A DNA stretch of 64,000 bases. Origin: Liquidambar formosana (lineage: Eukaryota; Streptophyta; Magnoliopsida; Saxifragales; Altingiaceae). A program made the translations under genes and the position numbers. Below the pieces are notes generated by a model. That model had not been told where the DNA came from. It saw only the letters and a list, made by a program, of their open reading frames with translations, and ran no database searches. Where the stretch lies: positions 12,045,967 through 12,109,966 of the forward strand of contig CM077832.1 of NCBI GenBank assembly GCA_039720395.1, written 5' to 3'. Positions 10,648 to 21,612 of this stretch are shown here, piece after piece (the stretch's first letter is position 1; every line of letters begins with the position of its first letter).

Positions 10648-11956
10648 TGTTGTCCTAAGGGTTGGGGTGAATAGGGTCAATGGCTAATTTAAAAAATTAA
10701 TAGCAAACTTAAAATCATATTATTGCAAGTAAAATGAAATTTATGAAAAAGCAATAAAGAGAGATCAAAAGAAAGAGAATGCAAATGATATTAACGAGGT
10801 TCAGCTTCCCCGCCTACATCTTCGCCTCAAGAGCTCACTTGAGGATTCACCAATCTACTATATCAATCTTCTTACAGGTGGAGATTAAACCTTTACACAG
10901 CCACAAGTGTTTTTCACTAACACTTGCATAAAGCTCCCTTCAAGAGCTACAAATTTAGGATTCACACAACCATTTGAATACAAGATGATTTGTTGATTAT
11001 TTGTATACAAAAGAACTCTCTCAAAAAGTAGATAACACTGAATTGAAAGTTCACTCAACTATGATTGATTTCACAATAAATGCTCACTTGAATATTTCTA
11101 GGGTTTGAGAGTACATGATAGTGATTTGTTTGTTTGATCTCAATGAATACTCATAAATGAGTTTAAGTAATGTATTTATAGCCTAAGGGTCCAAAATGAC
11201 CATTCTGTAGCAATAAATGTCGGGAAAAGAGGTTTGGTGGGCATTAAATACTTTAAATGGCTATTAGAAAACTACCTGTTATGTGTCAGATTCAAAGGTT
11301 TCGGACGTCTGAATTCACACTCGGACATCTGAAAATTCCAGAGGCAATTTTCAGTGAAGAGACACATATAATGTCTTAAAGGATTCGAACATCTAAGTTC
11401 ACACTTGGACGTTTGAATCACATCTCGGATGTCTGAGGGATCGTCTAAGAAAATCAGAGAATAAAGAAGATCATATCAGAATATCTGATATTCTTGGACG
11501 TCTGAGTTACCAAGTTTTCAAAATGAGATTTTTGCAACTAAAGTCCAATAACTTGGGTTTTAACTCAAATGGCTTATGAGATTATTTTGGCACTAAAAAC
11601 TAAGTTCAATTAGTTAATTACAATGTTGTTTAATCATTTTATAGCCCAATATATTATAAGTGAGCAAAGATTGAACCAATCTTACATTTTTGGATCCTAA
11701 ACTCTCACAAAAGAGCTTGATAGCCTTCAGCATGATTTCCACAATTGTGTATGAGTTTGATCATTCTTTTTTGAAGCCCATTTGTTGCATTGTTGCTTCT
11801 TTGCTTGCACTAATGCTTCTAGTTGCTATATGATGAAGTGCATATGGATATAAACCCGTTCTTATCAAAACTTCATATTCCATTAGCAATTTAGCAAAAC
11901 ATATTTGCTTTGTTATCATCAAAACACATTGGATTGAACCCTTAGGTCTAACAACA
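10648..11956 (-). repeat. Copia 5' LTR, about 1.3 kb
   Basis: On the minus strand it begins TGTTGTTAGACCTAAGGG and ends ACAACA, with TG...CA termini, directly followed by the primer-binding site. Inside, at 11297-11515, a dozen-base motif of the type CGGACGTCTGA recurs about half a dozen times in variant form. There is no 3' LTR partner in the window. Confidence 0.65.
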
Positions 11957-12117
11957 ATATATTAGGCTTGTTTAAAACTCAACTTGTTTATAAATAAACA
12001 AGCTTTTGACTAAGCTGCGCGAGTTTGAACATTTCAAAGCTCGGCTCGTTTGCAGCCCTATCCATGAGGGATTAATTTTTAGTTTAATTGCCTTACAACA
12101 AATTCCATCACTTTCAA

Positions 12118-12420
12118 CTATTGATCTTTCCATATGCCATGACTTGTTAGAAGATGGTTATCATTCAAGAATATCCGATTAATGACCTTATGGGATTGCC
12201 AAAAAAAAATCTTCAATGCTTTTCGGAACTTGATTTGGCTCAAAATCTTGACCCTTGTAGAGGGCCTTGTTCCTTGATTGCCATATTTGCCATAAAATTG
12301 CCACCATGTAGCCCACCCTAACGAAATGTCTCGATTTATCATCTTGTCTTTTTGAGATCATCTCTTGCATCCATCTTTTAAATGAACAGTCCCTCAATCT
12401 ATTGGGATGAGAATCTTAAA
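12118..12420 (-). pseudogene. LINE ORF2 C-terminal fragment
   Basis: The minus-strand frame contains GYMVAILWQIWQSRNKALYK and, further on, FEPNQVPKSIEDFFLA. The pattern W-x-IW-x-x-RN-K is typical of the linker between reverse transcriptase/zf-RVT and RNase H in plant L1-like LINEs. No adjoining RNase H or reverse transcriptase is visible, so this is an isolated scrap. Confidence 0.5.
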
Positions 12421-13892
12421 GGGGAAAAAATAATTAAGGTGAGAAATAACCAATCAATTCTCATACATTGTCTTCTCTTATTCATTAAGCGCACACGATA
12501 AATCTAAAAAATCAATGGATATAATTATCTAGTTAGGATGCATAATTTTTTTGTGACCAAGAGATATTATTATTGGTCATAACATTTTTTTTTTTTTTTT
12601 TGGCTAAGGATAAGATGGGGAAGAAGAAAGTCATAGGACCGCATATCAGCATGATTGAATAGAAGTAATGAAGTATATTGATCATAATTATAAAATATTA
12701 TATATTATTTAGCGCATCATATAGGATACTGCTTATAGTTACAAATATGCCATTTTTATTTACTACTAAAATCTTATCCCATGAGGATAAGCTTATCCTC
12801 GAAAACTTGTTTGCCATCAAAATGATTTCCATCTTCCAAATGTATAAAGTATCACAACTTATTGGGATACATATTTAGAAATAATGTAGCAATAGTAAGG
12901 AAATATTCAAGAAAAACAAAAGGCATTGAATGACATCGGAAAATGTGCTTAAGTAGGAATGTGGGGATCGAATTAGATATTGAATCGTGCTATTTCACCT
13001 GTACTATTCACCCATCTTCTCCCCACCCACCTTACCTGGTGGCTGACATGGTGCGCTACCACGTCAACATTTTTAAGGCAAAAAAAAAAAAAAAGAATTG
13101 AAATCGTTCTCCTAAATCTTATTGCCGGAAAAGAGGAGGCGTAGGAAGAAGATGATGGTCGAGCCAGTTGGAGTCGTCCAATTCGATTGGGAACAGAGGG
13201 TACTGACTCTTCGCCAGATCTGAAGCTTGTTATCGAAAAAGATGGAGAGACAAAAAGGAGGCATGAAGATGTCATTGGATATTCCTACACCCATGCCAAC
13301 ATCTTACTTCCATTGCTGCTGATGGCACCACCATTGCCAACATCATAAGAGAAGTAAAGTATCAAGAAAATCATCAAATGGGCTTAAGCCGTCATTGAGA
13401 GAGAGCCATCATGGAGAGAAAGAGCTGCCATGGTTTTCAGATCTAGAACTTGAGGAAGTGACATAGTTTAGATCTAGGGCTCGAGGGTGAGAGAAAGTGA
13501 GACACTGTCTCTCCTTCGTTTGGGATCTCGTGACTTAGGTAAAGCTACACCTGGTGTGAAATCCTAACCCCCCGCCATCGAAACCTCCCACCTTTTGTCG
13601 TCGCCGGCATTCCCTTTTTTCGTTATCGACAACAAAGTTGCCGCGAGAGTTGGGCATGGATTATTGGCAGATTGATGCCTTCCCTTCCTTATCAACAGAT
13701 CTACAATTTTTTTTTAATCACTTTGTTCACACTTCATGTCCCTCATCGGAAGAAATGGATTCAATTGGCCTAGAGATGCTTCCATGGCCGGAGTCATTGA
13801 ATTAAACAATCCTAAAATATGCATTTGAAAAATTAGGAAAAGGTGTTAAAAAATTAAACTATTTAGAGGAAAAAAATGGGTAGACTTCTTTA
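12421..13892. other. Intergenic with a GC-balanced block, no gene recognised
   Basis: From 13100 to 13790 the composition becomes gene-like (for example GCCGTCATTGAGAGAGAGCC, TCGTCGCCGGCATTCCC), but no frame longer than about 100 codons and no known motif is seen. It could be a decayed exon or promoter captured by a transposon. The flanks are AT-rich with T- and A-runs at 12586-12600 and 13081-13094. Confidence 0.35.
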
Positions 13893-14718
13893 TCTATACT
13901 ACCTATAAAAGTCTGTATCTTAGAAGTTTTGATTGACCATTGCATCCTTATTTTAAATTTTAAATACTTATTTGTCTCCCATATTTAACCAATTAAGAAT
14001 ATTTATTTTCCAACAAAAAAAAAGGGGGGAAAAAAAAAGGGGGACCTTTTTCTTCTTTTTCTTCTTCTTCTTCTTTTTTTTTTTATTTATATATTTATAT
14101 ATTTTTTATTATTATAAATTTTATGAATTCTACATAGCATCTACTATTATAAATGTTTTCTAGCCTACTTCTTATTCCTACCATGAATCTTAGCCATGGA
14201 ATGAATTTTGACCTATTGTGTTTAACGTCCATTCTAATGAGTTAAATTAACAAAAGTAACAAATAATTAGATTTTAATGTTTTATATATATATATACCTA
14301 TAAAAGTATGTATCTTAGAAAAACTTTTAATTGACCATTACACTCTTATTTTAAATTTTAAATACTTGCTTTCCCCCCATATTTAACCAATTAAAAATGT
14401 TTATTTTCCAACAAAAAAGAAGGAAAAAATAAAAGAAAAAGAAAGATAATGACGTCCACTTCTTGAATTCTACACAGCCTCCACTATTATGCATGTCTCT
14501 TAACCAACTTCTTATTCCTACCATAACTCCTAGCCATGGAAGAAATATTGACCGGCCTATTGTGTTAAGCTTCCATTTTAATGACTTAAATCAACAAAAA
14601 GTAACAAATAATTAGATTTTCATGTTCTATATATATATATATGAGATTTTATGAATTTTTATAAATCTTTTATTATTTAAATATTATTCACATGCAATGC
14701 ATGTGAACTCATATCTAG
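13893..14718 (+). mobile_element. Non-autonomous Helitron with duplicated 5' portion
   Basis: The 5' end is TCTATACTACCTATAAAAG, the usual plant Helitron start (TC). The 3' end has a hairpin CACATGCA-a-TGCATGTG at 14690-14706, then 8 bases, then CTAG at 14715-14718 (CTRR). It sits between A (13892) and T (14719), the AT target Helitrons use, with no TSD. The sequence from about 13901 to 14287 is repeated at about 14296-14640, but only the second copy carries the 3' hairpin. No Rep/helicase is encoded. Confidence 0.7.
14690..14718 (+). terminator. Helitron 3' terminal hairpin and CTAG end
   Basis: An 8-bp stem, CACATGCA paired with TGCATGTG, lies 8 nt before the CTAG terminus. In Helitrons this hairpin signals the end of rolling-circle transfer. 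Confidence 0.65.
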
Positions 14719-15066
14719 TTTTCTTAAAAGGGCAGCTGAGACTTTTAAATTTTGAATGGCCAAGGGATTAGTAGATAATTCCTAATATACCCTTCTGTTA
14801 TTTCTTTATGAAAAATTGTTTCCCCTAATTTCATTAAACTTACTATAAATAAATAAATAAAAACCTCATTTTTTTAAACAAAAAATTTCCCAACCCTCGC
14901 TATCTTCTTACCCTTCTCACCCCACTCATCGTTCCCATTCTTTCTCCCTTATTTTCACTCTCCTCCCTCTTGTAGCTTATTTAATTTTAGGATTTGGTTC
15001 ACCTCCTCTCAAATGGTGTGATTTTTCACTCTTTCTCTAATTGCCGAATTCCCGAATTACGAAATA

Positions 15067-15067
<1 letters not shown>

Positions 15068-15114
<47 letters not shown>
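15068..15114. repeat. (AT)n microsatellite
   Basis: An uninterrupted TA run of more than 20 repeats in AT-rich sequence. Confidence 0.95.
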
Positions 15115-15118
<4 letters not shown>

Positions 15119-15733
15119 TATGTTAATATTAATATATTATACTTCATATATAAGTATTATTCAATGAATAATAATACTTATTCATTGAATACTAATACTT
15201 ATTCAATAATTTCTTACCTTTTACAAAAAAAACAAAAAAACAAAAACAAAAAGTAAAGAAAATTCGGTTTGGACCAAGAACCAAACTGTTTTTTTTCCGG
15301 TCCGATTCCCATTTAGATTTTGAAGAACCGAATTAGTTCGGTCTAGTCCAGATTTTCCCCTGCCCAGACCAAGTTGTAGTCATAACTTTGGGTAAGTCCA
15401 CAACAAAGATATGCAAGAACTCACAGTCAACATCTCTAGTGAAGGTGAAGATTAGGGGTTGAAGCAGAGGTGATATTACTCAACCTCCAAATCGAACTCA
15501 GATAAGCACGCGTTGAGTTCTTCTTTCTCCGAATTATGGGATTTCATAACATACTCAACTTCTTTTGATCTATCATTGAGCCTAACATCAATTCTCCTCT
15601 TCTCCAACTTTTTGAAACTTAGGGTTTGAAGTTAAGAGAGAGGCTCATTAAGGGTTTGAACTTTTAAGTTTTTTGCCACTATCGAAACTAGGGTTTCAAG
15701 TTTGGCATGGAATTTGCAATTTCAATTCTAGTG

Positions 15734-15979
15734 GACCTCCAATCAATAGAATTAGAATGGGATCGGCTATTTCAACCCCACTTTTTTATCAAACCCCTCT
15801 TTTCATTTTGGTTTTTAAGATTTCATGAAAAATATAAAAGGTTTTTACAAAAACCAGACCTCCAATCAATAGAATTGGAATGGGATCGGCTATTGCAACC
15901 CCACTTTTTTGTCAAACCCCTCTTTTCGTTTTGGTTTTTAAGATTTCATGAAAAATATAAAAGGTTTTTACAAAATCCG
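15734..15979 (+). repeat. 123-bp tandem duplication covering a MITE end
   Basis: The block beginning GACCTCCAATCAATAGAATT at 15734 recurs at 15857 with only a few changes. Each copy contains the target site, the terminal GGGATCGGCTATT of the Mutator-type MITE and about 100 bp of its arm. Because 123 is a multiple of three, a 116-codon frame runs through both copies; it is not a gene. Confidence 0.85.
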
Positions 15980-16285
15980 GTCGCGTTATCCACTAGAAAA
16001 CATCATTTTGAACAACTTTGCAGAAGAAACGTTTTCCAAAATTTATCGTTTATGTAGACTTTTTGGCAAAAAATGAAATAAAGGTTATAAATGGCTAAAA
16101 AGTTTACTTTAACGATAGATTTGGGAAAATCTTTCTTCTATAAAGTTGTTCAAAATAATGTTTTCTAGTGGACATTGCACCCAGTTTTCATAAAGACTTC
16201 TTATATTTTGCATAAAACCTTGAAAACCTAAAGGATGAGAGGGTGGCTAGGGTGATAAAAATGGGGGGTTGCGATAGCCGTTCCC
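15882..16285. mobile_element. Mutator-type MITE, family A copy
   Basis: Starts GGGATCGGCTATTGCAACCC and ends, read inward, GGGAACGGCTATCGCAACCC. Flanked by AATTGGAAT (15873-15881) and AAGTGGAAT (16286-16294), a 9-bp duplication with one mismatch, as expected for Mutator-like elements. The 404-bp body is one long imperfect palindrome (arms around AAACATCATTTTGAACAACT) with no coding capacity. Relatives lie at 46640, 56088 and 59945. Confidence 0.75.
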
Positions 16286-16814
16286 AAGTGGAATTAGGGA
16301 GCCCAATTCTAATTCCAAGGCCCAATTCTGCCTCTATTTCTAGCTTCCAACTGGGGCCTTGGAGAATTGCAAATTGGTCGGGCTATGTGTAAATAATTAT
16401 AGTTACTCGTCATTTTTAGTTAAGTTAGTAATCATTTACAAAGAAGTTAGCAGCATATATATTTAGATGAATCATTTTTTAGTTGAGGACAAATTAGTTA
16501 TGCATTATCTGGAATACTATTTGAAGATTTCACTCCAAGGTAAAGATTGAAGTTAATAATATTTCTACCTGTTTCTTTTAATTTTTTTAATTTTAGCCAA
16601 AAAAATAAAAAATAAAAATTAGTTCCATGGAAATCATCCTTTGTCTGTTCTCTGTACCATGATTCTCCATTTTGACTAGTGATTTGATAGATGTATTTAT
16701 GAATGTTATGAAAGATGTTCAAAAGATCACATCTCTTGTCATGTCCTCACCAAAACTAACTTCATACCAGAATAAGATGTCTTTGATGATGACAGGAAAG
16801 TTGACAAGCATTTG

Positions 16815-17066
16815 TTAACAATCCCAGGGAAATTGCCTTGGGTCATTCTCCTTGAAAAATTTTACCGTCTCATTTGAGGCTTTATTATTATTATTATTAA
16901 TATCATCCTCATTTTCTAGCTTATCATCACTCTTTAGTGAGGGCAAGAAGCTTTTATCATTTGCTTTAATAATGCAATTAAGGGGTGAGACAACATATAT
17001 ATTTGGGATTTTAAGGGTGGCCCTAGTAACAGCCCCCAGCAGATAGGAGCTAGGGTTGTCATCCAA
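16815..17066 (-). other. Unrecognised 83-codon reading frame
   Basis: Starts at a real ATG and has ordinary, non-repetitive composition apart from an Asn run encoded by (AAT)n at 16883-16899. It ends KFFKENDPRQFPWDC then stop. No homology is recognised and no neighbouring exon is evident. It is either a chance frame or a remnant exon. Confidence 0.15.
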
Positions 17067-18977
17067 GGAAGATTAGGATATATTACTTCTAAATTTTTAA
17101 GAAATTGGATGAATATAAATAATGCTATTAATTGTTTGGGGAAGAACTTTCAAAAGCTTGCTTGAAAGAGTAGCTCTAAAATTTGTCATTGCCTCCTTCA
17201 CATGACTGTGTTAGCTTGCATGTCCATTCAATGAATCCTAGGGATGTTGGCTCAAGGTCAACTAAGCTAGCTAGCTTGAACTTCAATTCTTTCACCCATT
17301 ACCTGTTTGCTAAGATTGACTGTCCTTGGCTGGGAATCATAATATTTTCTATCAATATTGGGCTACATCCGGCCTATAATTGATATACATAAAATCTTAG
17401 AACTAGCTACAAAATTTGCAAACCTCATAAAAACATCGTAAGGCTGCACCATAAGGAACTACTTTAAGTCTTTAATACTCTAGTACAAAGATGCATGTTA
17501 CTATTCAGCATGATGTCGCAAGAAAATGTACTGTACTTTTGATGATAAGAAAATTGGTGAAAAACGACTTTTTGGAATTTCTTGATCACACATTAACCTT
17601 CAATGGTAAAAATATTGTAAGAAGAGGTTTCGATGTCTTCTTCAATTTATTTATGTTTTATTACCTTTTCTGAAGATGTATTTATGGGGGCATGGCAAGA
17701 AACAATATTTTGCATAACCCATTTAGTTTTATGCTTAACATCAAGAGAAGCACTATAGTTCATTTCAACATTGCAACCATATACCACCGAAGTATGAAAT
17801 TCACACTTTGTTAGGAGTATGTCATATGAGGGCAACAGATCAAAAATGCCCATATGTGCTGGCTTCCTGATTCATATATAGTACATTAATATTTGTTGGA
17901 GCAAAAAATAACTTATATAAGAACTAAAAAAAAATAAAAATAAATTCACCTTGTTTACACCAGAACTTTCCATAAACTGGATATCGACATGGATAAACCC
18001 ATTACTGGATATTGACATTGGATAAAAACCATTACTGAAGCAATAGAAGATAATAAAACAAGAGATCTTTATATTAATTAGAAAGTAGATCAGCAAGAAA
18101 ATAAACCTTTTCCATAAAAAATGATGGGATGATCCACAAGTCACACCTGTATTAACATATATAGAGCATCAGCTATTCAATCAATAAGCAGCAACACAAT
18201 TTCCACAGCTTTTAGAACAGCACCCCACCCCCCCCCCCAAAAGAAAAAAAGAAAAAAACGAAAAAACTTACTTCCACAGTAAATAGAATATGGCACCATA
18301 TAGAACATGCATCAGTGTAAAGGAAAATGATTGAGAAATACACTTCTGGCAAGAGACTCATTAAGCTTTTAGCCAGGAAAATATATAGAATACAAGTATA
18401 TGTAAAATTATACACACACACTAGCACATAGATACACGTTTTCCAATCAATGCACATATTTTTATGAGAGAGTCTTCAATTTGAGTTAAACCTAGAATCC
18501 ATGCCCACTAGGGTTCCCTAAAATCTACAATGATGAAAGATAAAAGGAAATTCTCTGAAATTTTAATATTCATAAGCTAAGTCTGCCTTGTAGCTTTCAA
18601 CACATTTTGTAACGAAAAAATCATATTCCTTGTAAAACACGAAGATAAGCGAAAAATGAACAATTACCAAAAATACCAAAATCAAACTGCATGAATAAGA
18701 AAACTAATAATACTAAAGCTAGCTTAAAATAACATCCTGTGATACAACGTTCCTTACTCTTCCAGATCTTCTTGTATCAACTTAATTGCTTAATCTATTC
18801 TTCTTATCTAAAAAAAAAATAAAAATAAAAATAACTTGCTTCATCTATTGTTAAAGTATTGGCTAACAAAGATTTCTAGTTTTATTTTGCAGTCTATATA
18901 TGTCACACAAGGTATTTAATTTTCAGCTGAATTCCATTATCAAGGAATGAAGTTTTGGGTAGGGGATTCAAAACCAC

Positions 18978-19022
<45 letters not shown>

Positions 19023-19035
19023 CGCTCTCTCTCTA
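18978..19035. repeat. (CT)n microsatellite
   Basis: A near-perfect CT run with one CG interruption at 19019-19024, followed by a short palindromic GTATATATATAC stretch. Confidence 0.95.
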
Positions 19036-20346
19036 TGTATATATATACATATGTATATATCACTCAATGACACAAACACACTACACATCATTCTTTTCCT
19101 TTAAACATGCATCATCCTGAGTCCTTATATATAGATGCAACCCTTACACAAGTTCTGGTACATAGAGCCTTGGCCTCAAAATATCATGATGGTTTCCTAT
19201 ACCATATTAAAATTTAAGATTAGATTCCACATTTCCACAAGACCCACTATTATTGTTGTATCAAGCACATTGTCAAGCTAGCTAAAGTTAATTCCTTCAT
19301 CTCTAAGCACTTCGGACACAAAATTCTACGCTGAGCGAGTTCCTTCTAGAGATACCTAGCCTATAGCACTCAGCTTCTTCTTCATTCCTTTGATTTTTTC
19401 ATTGATCGAGATGAAGAATTGCTTCACAAATATATCAAGTTGGTGGCAAAATCTATGAGCTAACTCTAAATTTATCTGTACAATGCAACTGTACGTATAT
19501 ATTTTGGTGAAAATGAAGATACAAATGATATCTTTTTCTACATCTAGATCAAATGTCATGGTCATATATTTCTTAGCAATCTTACTCTATTTGGCTTAAT
19601 ATAAGATACTCAGTTTGACTTGAATATCTCATTTCCATAATATTATTAATTTAACAATGAAATTTGCCTATCAAAAGAACTTAAAAGTTAATGAACTTAT
19701 GATGTTGGACTTGTAGAGGGGGCGGGGGAAGTACGTATTTCAAATCCATATTTTCTATGACCATCCTTTCCATATAGTGCTAGCATTGTAAAAGATGAAT
19801 CAGAGTGAATACATAGATGTGTTAAGAGTTCCGCGGTGCATAAATATATATGCTGTTATATGTTGGATTGTGGGTTTTTAGTAAGAGATTTCTGCTTTTG
19901 TGTAGCTTTAAACTCCCCTTGGTGGCTTTAACACAAATTTTCTACCACCTTGATCATGCAAATTGCTCATGAGTTCAAGCATGAAAATGCATTATCTAGC
20001 TGGTATAAGGAAGCATTTAGGTAAATGATAGTAATATTGTGTGACCCCTTAAACTTCTATCTCTTAGTGCCTACCAGCCTAGCTATAAGACACAACACCC
20101 ACTAGGATATTCAACTAATTACTTGCCAATCAATTGCAATAAGTTATTTTTTGAAAGAGTTCAAACTTCTTCATTCCATAACAACAAGAAGCATGGCAGC
20201 TGAAGAAAACAGGAGGGCCTAGCATGCCTGGATTTATTTTGCTTAGAACCTACTACTTGTCAATCCACTTCAATTAATCATGAGAAATTTTCTCAAAATA
20301 TCCAATGTGAAATTGTGGTTTCCCATGGAGTATGTAGACCTACTGA

Positions 20347-20662
20347 GGCTATGGTTGGTATGTCGGAGAGGTCGGATAGAATAAACATATCATTTTCATG
20401 TGTTTGGTATTCTTTTCGGATAAAGAATACAGTATCTGCATGTGGGATAGTTATGTCCTCCATATGTGGGAGATAATAAACCCTTCGAGAGAGGTGGTAT
20501 GTTTTTATTCTAGGATATATACTATCCCACTTAAAAGAAACAAAGGGATAGAAAAGTGTCCAAGGGACTATCTTCCTCATCTCAAACAAAACAACAAAGA
20601 CTTCTTCATCTAATAATTCTATCATGTCTAACCTTTCAATTTGGCATACCAAACATAAATAG
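20347..20662. mobile_element. Unclassified MITE with inverted ends
   Basis: The left arm GGCTATGGTTGGTATGTCGG pairs with the right end, which read inward gives CTATTTATGTTTGGTATGCC. ACTGA stands at both flanks (20342-20346 and 20663-20667), a possible 5-bp target duplication. Interior inverted blocks include GTGGGATAGT / ACTATCCCAC. The 119- and 71-codon frames inside are by-products. The superfamily is unclear; the ends resemble Tourist but the duplication is not TWA. Confidence 0.5.
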
Positions 20663-20667
20663 ACTGA

Positions 20668-21612
20668 GAGAATAAAATTAAATATCCCTCAATCTCCATC
20701 AACAAAAGCTTAAAACAAGATATTAAAAAATATATATTAATATATCAAATGTACAATAATAAGCATCAACATTGAACGTACTTTCAAAAACCAATAAAAA
20801 TATAGCCTAAAATTTTAAAATAGGATTACTATGAAGAAGTTTCCCAAATTTGTAGCGTCGACATTTACAAGTTCACCCTCAAAACAAGCAATATAAAGTC
20901 TCTTCTCCTGTATTATGATAATATAAACATTCCTTAATCATTTAACTTGTGGGAATCAACCCACTAAACATTCCTTACTCATTTAACTTATCGGAATCAA
21001 CCCTGCCACTTAATCTGAAATTGAGCTATATATATAAAACAATTGTTTTAAGATATGTTTCATGCTTAATTTCATTATCCTGGATGTCACTTTCTAATCA
21101 TCAACTTTCTTGACTGGTATCCATCTGGCCTGTAAAGGATTTTCCTTGGTTGTTAATCATCATTAAAATTCTTTACTTTCCTCTGATCTTTCTTACTAAT
21201 AGATACCAAAGAGAAAAATGATTGCCCAAGAACCTCCCTGCTTTGATGGAGTTAGTATTTTTATATGTCTAGAAGGTGAAAATAGTCAATTTCAAATTTG
21301 GATCATGGGATGGTAGTGACATATTGTCCATGACCATTCATTTCATGATTGGGCATTTCTAGGTCAATTAACATGAATAGCAGGAAGCTTCTGACAATTC
21401 ATTTTAGAAAAAATGCAATAAATTTCTGCACAATCAGAAGACATGACAATTCATTTCTGTACTTAAATTTCAACACATGGAAATATTGCTCATCATAGGA
21501 CAATCTTCTTGAAAAGCGGAAAATAAAAAAAGGGGGGGAGGGGCGAAACAATGGAGCAGTTTAGTGATTCACAGGCGAATAGCTTACATCTTTCAAATGC
21601 TTATACACCACT
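20668..21612. other. Intergenic / 3' flank of the TCP gene
   Basis: AT-rich DNA with no gene. The proximal part (about 21400-21612) presumably holds the 3' UTR of the TCP gene, but no convincing polyadenylation signal stands out. Confidence 0.4.

Larger units (their letters stand above)
9492..12060. mobile_element. hAT-like repeat interrupted by a Copia fragment
   Basis: The left end TAGGGTTGCAAATGAACCGA and the right end, read inward, TAGGGCTGCAAACGAGCCGA form inverted repeats. The inner flanks (9500-10020 and 11957-12050) are rich in GAGCTCG / AGCTTAAG motifs. A related short copy lies at 59661-59933. No matching TSD is visible at this copy (TATTTGTG against TCCATGAG). A truncated Copia element occupies about 10030-11956. 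An uncertain further insertion may lie near 9690-9880. Confidence 0.5.
16295..20341. other. Intergenic, no gene recognised
   Basis: About 4 kb of AT-rich DNA. Small frames occur, the least repetitive being a minus-strand one of 83 codons at 16815-17066, but none matches a family I know. CT repeats lie at 18978-19035. No LTR or MITE termini were found. Confidence 0.4.

Noticed and set aside
9484..12068. 8-bp hAT duplication around the larger TAGGGYTGCAAA element
   Set aside because: TATTTGTG and TCCATGAG agree at only four of eight positions, so no duplication is claimed.
18201..18221. TTCCACAGCTTTTAGAACAG resembles miR396
   Set aside because: The 3' half differs from the mature miRNA and no complementary strand that could form a precursor hairpin lies within a few hundred bases.
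20293..20652. 119-codon minus-strand frame as a gene
   Set aside because: It lies entirely within a MITE with inverted ends and has no recognised motif.
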